The translations under genes were made by a program, and so were the position numbers. The notes below the pieces were generated by a model. The model saw nothing but the letters and a program-made list of their open reading frames with translations. It had not been told where the DNA came from and did not search any database. DNA of 64,000 bases from Dipylidium caninum. Its lineage: Eukaryota > Platyhelminthes > Cestoda > Cyclophyllidea > Dipylidiidae. The stretch is taken from the NCBI GenBank assembly GCA_017562135.1, contig QEYB01001053.1, positions 806,001 to 870,000 on the forward strand, read 5' to 3'. Positions within the stretch are counted from its first letter, which is position 1. Each line of letters begins with the position of its first letter. Of the stretch, positions 37,001-46,203 are shown one piece after another.

Positions 37001-40000
37001 CTCCACGAGCTGTTTACCCACCTTCCAGACATTTTACTCCAAATCTCAAACAAAAGTTGAAAACTAATTGGAGAAATCGGACGGAAGAGAGAGAGAGAGG
37101 GAAAGAGTAGGAGTGGAAGATTATGCGGCCTCATGTAGGGACACGAGGACCCAGGAGGTTTACAGACAAGAAACACCAAAGGCCGTCGTCCGGTGGAGCA
37201 GACAATCTTGTCAGCCACGAACAACGCTTGAGCTACGAGGCCTCGAGGCACAGGAAAGCATACGAGGGCGAAAGGAAAGCACATGACGCGAGGGTGAGTG
37301 GACTCGGGAGGGAACATAAAACCACTTGGAATGGGGTATTTAGCCACAATCTCCTCATCAAGTGGAGGAGAAGGTGTGTGATAAGAAGAGAAAAAGAGTA
37401 GGCAGTCCTGGTGAATTCAGCGACCGAAAGGTGGTGGAGACGGTGTCGGGTCGCCTTGGCCACGAAGAGGCAGGAATTTCCACCACCACGATGGAAGAGA
37501 TGGAAAAAGCATCAAATTTTGTACACTGCTGCTGTCAAGGTGGGTGAATAAGCAGGGAAAGACAACCGGTGTAAATCTCCATGATTAATAAAGATTACTA
37601 GACTAAGTAAAAAAAAAGATCAGCATAATCTTGGATTGTTGATTGAATATTTTTGGCCTGTCAGTTGCCACGCCAGAAGGTAATGAGATTTCCGCCTCAC
37701 TTAAGCGTAATTAGCCTCCACACCGCCTAGAAAAAGCACCTTCCCTGCCTGCAGAATTGACGCTGGTGATAAGCACAAGGAGGAGATGGTGGGGGGACTT
37801 TGAGAAATCCGGCCAAGAGTCAATCTTACTTGGGATGGACACGGGAGAGTGGAAGAAACAATGTCCACTTAACAAGGCTACAAGGAAGTGGTACAACTCA
37901 GTAAGTCAACTGAAATCCCCCCCCCACCGCCACCGCCGCCGCCATCGTCACTTCCAAACCCTTTTCCTCCATGCAAGAGGCCGCAGAAGATGAAGTTCTG
38001 TCTCTCTGGCCACGCATGGGGTCGAATTTCCACTCACACAAGGGAAAAAGTACTGGAAGAAATTGGGAAATTCAGTATGCTTGGAAAAAAGAAGGACAAG
38101 TCAAAACTCCCTCCACCGCCTCCTCCTCGTAAATAGATTCGTAACCAAGGGAGAAAGAAGTGCTCCGAAGGCCTCCGTTAAGGAATGTTAGAGGGAAACA
38201 CGCGAAGGCGTGGCGGGGTCTGTAGAAATGTCATATTTTAAGCAATTGGAGGTAAATTTCCTCGGTCATTTAGAGTACGTTGAAAACGCCAAAATGAATA
38301 CCTCATAGTTGGTGGTGGAATTTTTGCGAACACGTCAAATTCCACACATTTTTGACAATTTCAACACTCAAAAATGTTGAAAATTCTTAAAAGTGTTGAG
38401 AAGCCAAATAAGGACAGCCATAAGTCATACGATTTGATAAGCGGTAAGTTTAAAAAGGAATTAATTAAACTTGGGAATACGAGGAAACATAGGGGGGGGG
38501 GGGGAAGGGGAGAAAGGGGGCAAGTTAGTTGTCTGAAAGAGGAGAATAGCTGCGTTTTCTCAAGAAGAAGGGGATTATTCCGTCTGGTGATTAGACTGCA
38601 GATGTTGGCACCTTAGTAGCAGTCCAACCTTTCTTTCCCAAGGGGCGATAAGACGAGATATTAATGGAGGAGGAGAAGGATGAGGAAGAAAAGGGGAAGG
38701 AGGAGGAGGAGGAGGAGGAGGAGGAAAGAAGGAGGAGGAGGGGGAGGAGGAGAAGGAGAAGGAAGCCTCACACTGGGGAGAGACTCAAACTCTGCAATAT
38801 GAGGCGGCGGTTTAACCACTTTACGTGAAGTAGAAGGACAAGGCAAAGGACAAGGCAAAGGACAAGGAAGAGAGGATTTCCGCGTCTCCACCAACGCCAC
38901 GGGGGGTAGAAGGCGTTCGGCCCATTAGGGGACTCGGGGCACGAAAAGGTGCGTGGCTCGACACTTACGACCACTTCAAGTGGCCTGTTCAAGCGACTAC
39001 TGAACACGAGCCATAAAAATGCCCACTTTGCGGTTAAAAGTATTACAAAGTGGCAAAGAGGTGGGCAGAAAAAGTTATCACTTTTACGCTAAAAGATAAA
39101 CACATTCTTAGGCCTAAAATAAATCTTTTCTTTCCACCTAAAGTAAATTGAAATTCACACACAAAGGGGGCATATTAAAAGTGGGTAGTTGAAACGACCA
39201 ACATCAAAGAATCCTGTGGAATTACGGACGGACAATCATTACACTTCTGACGATTGTGTGACTCGGGAGATAACTTCGTATTTCATGAAAAATTTCACAC
39301 AATTTCCTGCCATTTGAAGTAGAGGCAAAATGTACCAAGTTGGACGGCGAAAGTAACGATTATACCAGTGGAATATCCTGCAAATTGGTCACAAAAATTA
39401 GACCCAACTTCTCGTAATCTGCGTTTTTTGTTTGTTTTCCTCAGCATTGACATCGCATCTACGCCCATCTGGACAATTTTAAAACAATCGAAACACCAAC
39501 AAACGAACAAAAAAATAAACTGGAAGTAGAGACTGGTCATGGCAACGCCCAGGATTACAACGATGGCACTCTCAACGACGGTGATGCTTAAAATTGCCTC
39601 GTACAGCAACAAGCGGCGTACTGGTGCTGCCTCGAAGAGCTTCTACACCTCGTCCCGTCGACCGAAGTGGGCAGCCGCTCTCCAACTTTTCCATCGGACG
39701 TCGGGAGATGAGCGGAGGCGCCCACCCCACCACCCCTCCGCGGCTGGTTCAAAGCCTCCAACAAATCGCCTGCTGAGTCGGATAGCCTGTGTTGGTTATT
39801 TTGAACATGTTTTCTAATTTTGAGGTGACAGGTGACAAAGAATAAGAGAGTTTTTGTTCATTTTTTTTTACCGAGAAAGAGGACTAAATGACGCGTGAAA
39901 CTATTAATAATTGAGCTGTCAAGTAGGCGGAGATGACTACGGCGTGGGTTTAGGATGAGGCAAGATATTCAAGGTGGAGGTGGGGAGAAAGGCTCTCCAG

Positions 40001-43000
40001 TCGCAGATATTCTCAAAGCTGACAGTCTGGCTCCTCTCCTCCTATTTAGGAGGACGAGTTAAGCATTTACAGGCCTAAGCAAATGATGCATCCAGCAGGA
40101 AGTGGCAATTGTGACAGAGACAATTGTCAGATGAGTCAGAGTTTCACATGTGCACGGAATAACACACGAGACAAAGGAGATGGAAGAGAAGGAGAGACGA
40201 TGAGCCGGTGAAAAAATTCTTTGTGTCTTCGTGTTTGTATGCTTGCCTTCAAATTTACATAAATGCAAAATAACAGTTGACAATTGATCTTCTTAGGGGA
40301 TAAAATGTCAACCGCGTCACTGAGGACATTTGCAGAAGGGTCGTGTAGCTCGGTCGAAAAATTCAAAACGTAAATGGTCAGGGAGTCGTTACCTCACTCG
40401 ATTTGTTCTCCCCCCAGTCAACCAAAGCCAGGTGTCATCGAGTGGAAGACCCAGACAAACTCCAACAAGCTTTGGGGGCTTCCAGCCAATCACGGAGAAG
40501 GGGGGGGGGAGACAACGAAAGCCCCAAAAGCATTTCTTCTCGTCACCTTTACGCAATTTGCTGACAATCGTAGACTAAATAGTGGGGCACAGTGACCAAA
40601 ATCCCCTGTGAAATGCATCCCAAGTGACCTTTAGATTAGCCATTAATTATGCTGCACCCTGAGTGAAGTCAAAAAGTTTATGGGAGGAAGGGAGCGGAGG
40701 ATGGGGATTATTAATGTGTGAATCACATCTGGTGCAATAACACCGCGCTGAAGGGCGAAAATGCTTGAGGTGGTGAGGCCGATGATGATGATGATTATTA
40801 TTGTTATGAGGACTTTAACACTTTTATTTTATTAGAAAATGCCATTAGTCGGTCCAGTGCCCATTTTAGGGGGAAGATGAGTAGTATAACACAGAAGGCA
40901 ATCAACGGACTGAACAGAGGTGGGATAAAAATAAAATTCTTGGCGCACTACCGTGTTGGCAGCATCCTCAACATCGCCAACTATTTATGGCATTTCTGAA
41001 GAATTACGAAAAAAAGAAAAGGAGTTAATAGAAAGCTCACGTATAAACAATTGTCTGACTTCACAAGGGTCAAGGTCAAATGTTGGGGTTAATGAAGCAG
41101 TCAAGTGTCAGTGAAGCCAGTTTTCGATAAAGGAACCAAGTCAACTTGCAGCCTAGAGAAGAGAATGCAAATTTTGGAGGAAAAAAGATAATCGAGGCCA
41201 TGAGAAAAAAAGAGGACGGGAATAATAGTGACAATAAGTCAAGGAGAAGGTGGAAACTGCAAGAAGACTATTAGAAGAGTCAACTTAGTTGACATATCAC
41301 CGTTACAGAAGTGCTGGGAATGGCAGAAATTGACCTAAGTCCAAAAGGGCAAAAAACAGATGGAGAGGGAGTCTATAATTTTAGCAGTGGAATGCACAGA
41401 CTGGACTGGAATGAATGCCATCGCGTGCTTACGTCCTCGGACAGGCATCCGGACGTGGATCCACACATTCTTGGCGCGCGTAGGACACAAAGTCGTGGAA
41501 GACCTCAACAACTGCCCCCTGACCAAAGACTACACACTGGCAACTCCACGTTCCCAGGCTAATGTAACCAAACATTTCCCCGCCAATTTTGGAAGGTATA
41601 AGTAATGACTTCAAATAATATAGGCTAATTTTTGAGGAAAATTACGAATACTGTGTAAAAATATACATATTTTGGACAGGGTTTTTGGTAAACTTAAGGA
41701 ATTCTCTCGCTATCTTTCTCCGACGCTGGCTGAACACATCGACAAGGCAGTCATGTTCAACTTTACGACTTCACGCATATGAATGAGGGTTAAATGCCAT
41801 CGAGGAGGAAGTAGTCATAAATCGCCTCCGTTTACAGGGGCATTTGGCCACAGCCATAGCTTCTTCCGCCCACCGGGAGGATAATCGGACTGCGAGAGGG
41901 AGAGAGAGGCCGACAGACAACTCACACATTGACAGTTTTTACTCCTCCACTTCCTCAATTCTCCCTCCTCAATTTCGTGTCAAGACAGTACACAGAAGTG
42001 GATTTCGACGTGACGCCAGTTAGGCGACTTTCTCGGCATTCTGGCTATTAGGTGAGCGGCTAACGTCCTCTTTCCACAATAGCATAGGAATTATTCATGG
42101 ATAATCAGAGGGCCTCGGATAATCCCTAGTAGAGGAATTATGAATGAGATTGCAGTGGAGGAATCGCAATTGGCAAAAAAACACTTCGGTGGCAGTATTG
42201 ACAGGATCTGAGTCATGAAGGTCATCGTGCGAATGTGTTAGGACGAAAAAAAAAGTGAATACATAAAAGTCAAGCTTGTTGAGAATGTTTATAAGTTTGA
42301 AAGTCACGTGTGTGTTAAATACTGACGCGTCTGCACTATTGTTTGCGAGTTTCTACAACTCAATTTTTCAGACTTGTGACTTTGACATGTGATCAGATCG
42401 GTGTGAAGCCAGCAGTTTCTCGGTTCCTTTACTATGCGCCTGAAATAACACCAATGCCAGATTTATTTGCCAGTTTAGATCTTCAGATGTCGTCAATGCG
42501 GGTGGGAAGGCAATTAGGGATTATCTTCACACAAACTATCGGGGTAACTCCGTTTAGAGAGAATTCAAGGGCAGAAAAGAATGACACCAAGAAATGGAGG
42601 AAGAAAAAATGAATTAAGGACTAATATTTGGGGAATGCCATGTTATGAAGCAGCATTAGAAGCTAAGATACAAGGAAAGTAAGTCCACAAACCTCGGAGT
42701 CCCATGCGTTGACCGGCGAGGAGTGAACTTCAAGGGAGGAGTCGCCGGGCTTGAGAGGGATCCAGTCCGTCAGTATCACCATCTGCCGGTGCTGCGTCTT
42801 GCCCGAGTCCGGTGTTGTCAGAGCCTCAACATGGCCATTCTGGGTTACCGCCTTCTGAAGATGAAAGGGAACATCCATCAATCCCGTCTGATAGGAAATT
42901 ACGTGAAACATCTCAATCGTAAAGCATTTGAAAGAAGTCAAAATGTGGAGGAGATTGTTTCGCATATTGCAAGAAAAAATCGTGCTTTACACACAAAGTT

Positions 43001-46000
43001 TGTCGTTCTACCCACGCACTCGAGATCCAAGTACCTTATCACAGTAAAATTACCTCTACCAGGTAAACTTTTTCAAAAAAGAACACCCTTCTTGCAGACT
43101 CAGTTCATCAAAGAGTTGTAGACGACGCTACTAAGTCGCCGTTGTCAGGAAGGAGATGCTCAAGTCTACCAAAGGTGGGAAAGAAGATGGAAAAGAAGGA
43201 GGCGACAGTGAAGGCGCAAAGGAGGACCTCAGGCAGGCCCATGTTCCTCCGCACTGCCGTCTCCCCGAAGGTTGGCGATCAAGTCGTCCCTGGCGGTTGA
43301 TGAGGAGGCGGAGGAGGAGAAGGAGGTCAAGGGAACTTGTCGGCGTGTAAGAGGTCAGCATTTCAAAGGAAGTAATTGAATTGTTATGTCATCTTAGGGG
43401 TGATATTCTTGGCAGAGATGAAAGCAAGCTGATTTGTGTGAGTGGGGAAAAAGATTAGGAGAGAAACGGAACCACCACCACCACCACCACCCCGAAGAAA
43501 GCAGGATAGCGTGAATTTGATAATAGAAAGTTTGGTAAATTGGTAAGAGACGGTAACTCGAATGGACAGAAGCGGCCAATTTGGCCGGGGAAGGGTGATG
43601 ACCAATTCCGAGTATAAGACGAGGAAAATAAGTAGTATCGTAGTGTACTTGCTAAAAGCAATTATTTTTATTTAAAGAATCCTGTCAGCAAGAAGGGAGT
43701 AGCCCCGTGGGGAAGAGGCTCTCGCCATAATGAAAGACACAAAATAGGCCTGACTTGTTCAACTTCAACCATTTTTTATCAACTTTTAAATCACATTCCT
43801 AACTGTAAAATATTATAAACCGCAATTTGTACTGCATAAACGTCAACAACAAAGATCGGCAAAAAAACACCGTCTCAAGGGTTAATATATGAAAAGATTT
43901 TGAGTGTACATTTCCATCGGGTTTAAGAAATAAAATAACTTTAAAGAGTCATTTAAAATTTGGATTAAATTTTCTCTGTCCGGTTAACATCATGCAGAAG
44001 CTACTTGAAAAAGGAGTCTAGGGAATTGCTCATACGGAAAAAGGTAATTAAGCCAAAGATAGATTTTTGCAATGGAGAACAAAGAAAAGTAGTCGTGTTA
44101 CCACCCCATGGTGTTGTTCTTCTCTGAATGCGGCATCACATATGCTTCCACATCTTGTGCATTCAAATTGCATAACTACGCAGTTGCTATATGATTGGGG
44201 CATTCCTTGAATACCGATAGTTCATGCTGGAATTCAGCCATTGTCCCGCTGGAACCGAGAAACCGTTGAACTGCAGTGGTGCATTTCGTTAGAGACTAAC
44301 AGTACAAGTGTTAGGCACGGAGGCATACGGAAATCACGGTACCCGATGCACCCTTCTTCAAGTGAAAAATGATATCTTTTCGCGCAAACATGAGAACAAT
44401 GCAGTTTTCTTTTTTTTTTCCAGAAAAAGCATTAATCAATTTGGTAGGATTAGAAAAGGACAAGTAAATCACCTTCCTGCGCAATTCTACCCAGCGATAA
44501 CTTCATCGGGGTCTAGGAGTGCTCAGTAAAACTCAAAAGCTCTTCAATTAATGCGGTAGGAATCAAGGAAGAGAAAAACTCGGTTAGACTGCCAACTACC
44601 ATATAAACAATGTTGACAGACTACATGCTCTTTTTACCTTTATAATTTGGGATTTACCTATAAGCTAATCTACACGCATATAGAAAGTAGAAATTAATCG
44701 GCAATTCCAATAGGAGGTGGGGGCTTTCCAGAAAAGTGTGACAAACACGCGTCACAACCTCAGACGCAGAAGAAAAGTGATGCGTCTATGTGAACAGTGG
44801 CACGTAAATCATATGAACGTACCGTGTCCTCAGAGTTAGAAACCATTTTCTCCAGTTCTCTCATGCGAGTTACAAGGAGCCGTAGGCAAGTAACTAAATC
44901 TTCCTTCTTCTCCGATTTACTACGACACAATTCGTGAAGCGGATTTCGGCCGTCCTATGGAAGAGAGAGGCATTTGTTTTGGAAAACGTATCGTAACAAA
45001 TCAAGAGCATGGAAAATGCCAAAAAGTAAAACCAAGAAATTACTAAGAAATTCAAATGAAATGTGTTCAGCGCCTATATGCAGCAGGACAGTAACGAGGC
45101 TAATAAGTTACTAAGTGAACCTCGACATACTTATCCAAGCCTAGAACAAACATATGAACCAGATGTAGAGTGGGGCATTTGGTTAGGAATTGTCACAAGA
45201 ACAAGTTATGCGATATATACGAGGAATTTAAACAATCCTGTGCCATACAACGCAAACAATCCACCACATCACAAATATGTTAGTCTGAATGTTTTCCTTG
45301 GGTAGCACACTAGTCAATAAATAACAAGGCAACAAATATACATTTTGAATCGACTTCATTTAGAAATTCGCCTTTGTTTGAAATAGTTTTGCAAGTTATG
45401 GAGAATATTTTAGCGAAATCAATCTGTGTTAGGCAGTAGTGTAGACAATAATATCCTGTTTTATCCATAACAGTCTTAAACTCTTTATCATTTATTACTG
45501 ACACGTGTCCAAAAATAAGTTACATTACCACAATTTCTCGCAATAATCCGAACTGGCAACAACCTGTGCTACCTATTCAAAATTTAGGACTGCCTCATTA
45601 ACTATAAGATTTATAACAAAGCCTGGAGACTAGTAAAGGAAACAGAAGACTCTTTTTAGTCGGGATGTAGATTAACATAATCGAACATATAGAGGTTAAC
45701 AATCGTGGTTACATACCTTATTCTTCCAAAAAGGATCAGCACCTTTCTCAAGAAGAAGCTTTATTATTTCTGGTTGATTCCAATAAGAGGCATTTGTAAG
45801 TGGTGTCCAAAATAAGTTGTTAGACACGTTCACAGATGCACCAGCTTCTAAGAGTGCTTTTACACATTCCAGGTGTCCCGCCATTGAGGCGTGATGAAGA
45901 GCTGTGTTGCCATTCTACAAAGACACTGTCACAAAGTAATGCAATACGTGCAATGTCCCTGGCGTCCACGGCACACTGAGCCTCAATCAATAAACGGACT

Positions 46001-46203
46001 ATTTCTGGTTTGCCTTGAGAAGCAGCGTGAATTGGACAGCAGTCGTGCTAAAGTTGGCGATAAGTTAATTGATGATACAGTCCTACAATATTAGATTTCC
46101 AATTAACGTCAATCCCTTCTGCAATCATCTCTTTAACAAGCCATTCTCTGCCATAGCTGCAAGCATCAAAAAACTTTTCCTGACGTGACTGATCTTGACC
46201 CAT
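26531..46203 (-). CDS. Ankyrin-repeat protein, seven exons recognised, 3' end not fixed
   Basis: Probable scaffold or adaptor; no reaction can be inferred. In mRNA order the exons are 46203-46087, 46047-45952, 45914-45717, 44954-44823, 42854-42693, 34572-34474 and 26629-26531, all joining in phase 0 to give 301 residues. Ankyrin repeats: a cap repeat about 6-35, then 40-71, 72-104, 105-137, a partial one from 138, then 236-268 and 269-301. Hallmarks include NTALHHASMAGHLECVKALL, TPLIFASYHGNCSLVRTLLE and NGWTALHWAAQQNRVDVACI. Residues about 145-235 are a non-repeat insert, partly helical and charged (LRLLVTRMRELEKM). The start MGQDQS fits the N-myristoylation pattern MGxxxS, suggesting membrane tethering. 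The first two introns are 39 and 37 nt; later ones are 762, 1968, 8120 and 7844 nt. I do not recognise a named orthologue. Confidence 0.9.
29070..29194. repeat. CGAC/GACC imperfect tetranucleotide satellite
   Basis: About 125 bp of interleaved CGAC, GACGA and GAACGA units. The strand bias (C and A on plus) is nearly complete and the block ends abruptly on both sides. Confidence 0.95.
31013..31059. repeat. (GA)n microsatellite
   Basis: GA dinucleotide run with one CT interruption. Confidence 0.95.
33857..33914. repeat. G-rich tract with quadruplex potential
   Basis: Many runs of three or more G separated by one to three bases (GGGTGGGTGGGTAGGGGGG...), matching the G3N1-7 pattern several times over. 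It lies on the non-template strand of the minus-strand ankyrin gene. Confidence 0.9.
34474..34572 (-). CDS. Ankyrin gene exon 6 (one exact repeat)
   Basis: 99 bp, 33 codons, one complete repeat ADFTPLIFASYHGN...ADIHAVDR, between ATTCAG|GCC and CGG|GTGAGT, phase 0 at both ends. Confidence 0.94.
35340..36016. repeat. Interspersed repeat family, copy A (~0.68 kb)
   Basis: Closely matches 42961-43661 in the same orientation from GGTAAACTTTTTCAAAAAAG through the palindrome CGGCCAATTTGGCCG (35927-35941) to GTACTTGCTAAAAGC. Its first ~90 bp are more diverged. No terminal inverted repeat or poly-A tail is visible. Confidence 0.92.
36397..36429. repeat. (GA)n microsatellite
   Basis: GA run with AA interruptions in ankyrin intron 5. 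Confidence 0.92.
36704..36720. repeat. (GT)n microsatellite
   Basis: Perfect GT dinucleotide run in ankyrin intron 5. Confidence 0.92.
38492..38504. repeat. Poly-G run
   Basis: Thirteen consecutive G bases followed by more G-rich sequence. Confidence 0.9.
38664..38764. repeat. Polypurine (GGA)n tract
   Basis: About 100 bp of almost pure purine with a long GGA run. Such mirror-like polypurine DNA can form triplexes. The complementary strand gives a spurious Leu/Pro-rich ORF. Confidence 0.93.
38832..38870. repeat. 12-bp tandem repeat
   Basis: The unit GGACAAGGCAAA occurs about three times in tandem. Confidence 0.88.
42693..42854 (-). CDS. Ankyrin gene exon 5 (linker, enters next repeat)
   Basis: 54 codons between ATCTTCAG| and GAG|GTTTGT. 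It contains QMVILTDWIPLKPGDSSLEV and ends SSPVNAWDSE. That ending supplies the VNAxD beta-hairpin joining directly to ADFTPLIFAS of the next exon. This continuity is the main proof that exons 5 and 6 belong together across 8.1 kb. Confidence 0.85.
42855..44822 (-). other. Intron 4 of the ankyrin gene (2.0 kb)
   Basis: Bounded by ACG|GTACGT and ATCTTCAG. It contains repeat copy B and otherwise AT-rich sequence with nothing recognised. Confidence 0.85.
42961..43661. repeat. Interspersed repeat family, copy B (~0.70 kb)
   Basis: Partner of 35340-36016, located in intron 4 of the ankyrin gene about 0.1 kb upstream of exon 5. Its left part keeps an open plus-strand frame (KAFERSQNVEEIVSHIARKN...) ending FIKEL and a stop near 43121, which is broken in copy A. 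The (CCA)n run at 43472-43492 is longer than in copy A. Confidence 0.92.
44823..44954 (-). CDS. Ankyrin gene exon 4 (partial repeat, charged helix)
   Basis: 44 codons between TTCCATAG| and ACG|GTACGT. DGRNPLHELCRSKSEKK starts like an ankyrin repeat. The second helix is extended (LVTCLRLLVTRMRELEKM) and the loop ends in Ser/Glu/Asp residues. Confidence 0.87.
44955..45716 (-). other. Intron 3 of the ankyrin gene (762 bp)
   Basis: Bounded by AAG|GTATGT and TTCCATAG. It is AT-rich; nothing else was seen in it. Confidence 0.88.
45717..45914 (-). CDS. Ankyrin gene exon 3 (two repeats)
   Basis: 66 codons, exactly two 33-residue repeats: NGNTALHHASMAGHLECVKA... and LFWTPLTNASYWNQPEIIKL..., between CTTTGTAG| and AAG|GTATGT. 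Confidence 0.95.
45915..45951 (-). other. 37-nt GC-AG mini-intron of the ankyrin gene
   Basis: It runs GCACGTATTG...GTCTTTGTAG. Splicing here joins DARDI to NGNTALHHAS, restoring perfect ankyrin spacing. The GT four bases downstream gives a frame with a stop or without similarity. Confidence 0.75.
45952..46047 (-). CDS. Ankyrin gene exon 2
   Basis: It encodes 32 residues including CCPIHAASQGKPEIVRLLIE and AVDARDI, one ankyrin repeat. The acceptor is CAACTTTAG|CAC. Keeping the repeat in register requires a GC donor, ATT|GCACGT. The nearby GT would break the frame. Confidence 0.88.
46048..46086 (-). other. 39-nt mini-intron of the ankyrin gene
   Basis: It runs GTAGGACTGT...CAACTTTAG. Removing it joins VNWKSNI to HDCCPIHAAS in the ankyrin repeat register. 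Confidence 0.85.
46087..46203 (-). CDS. Ankyrin gene exon 1 (start, myristoylation-like N-terminus)
   Basis: It encodes 39 residues, MGQDQSRQEKFFDACSYG... to ...DVNWKSNI, and ends at ATT|GTAGGA. The ATG directly follows TTATTCCCCTTCCACCGAG, an acceptor-like tract. The frame is open 28 codons further upstream to another ATG, but the acceptor-like tract and MGxxxS favour this start. Confidence 0.8.

Larger units (their letters stand above)
34573..42692 (-). other. Intron 5 of the ankyrin gene (8.1 kb)
   Basis: Bounded by the donor GAG|GTTTGT (42692) and the acceptor ATTCAG (34573). It contains repeat copy A (35340-36016), (GA)n and (GT)n runs, poly-G, a polypurine block (38664-38764) and a 12-bp tandem repeat. 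ORFs at 39295-39612 (hydrophobic, minus) and 41360-41605 (plus) have no recognised family. Confidence 0.85.

Noticed and set aside
39295..39612. 105-codon hydrophobic minus-strand ORF resembling a membrane protein
   Set aside because: It lies inside ankyrin intron 5 in AT-rich DNA, where hydrophobic frames arise by chance. No family match and no start context.
41360..41605. Plus-strand ORF with coding-like composition
   Set aside because: No family recognised, and a second overlapping frame is equally open. It lies inside an intron on the opposite strand.
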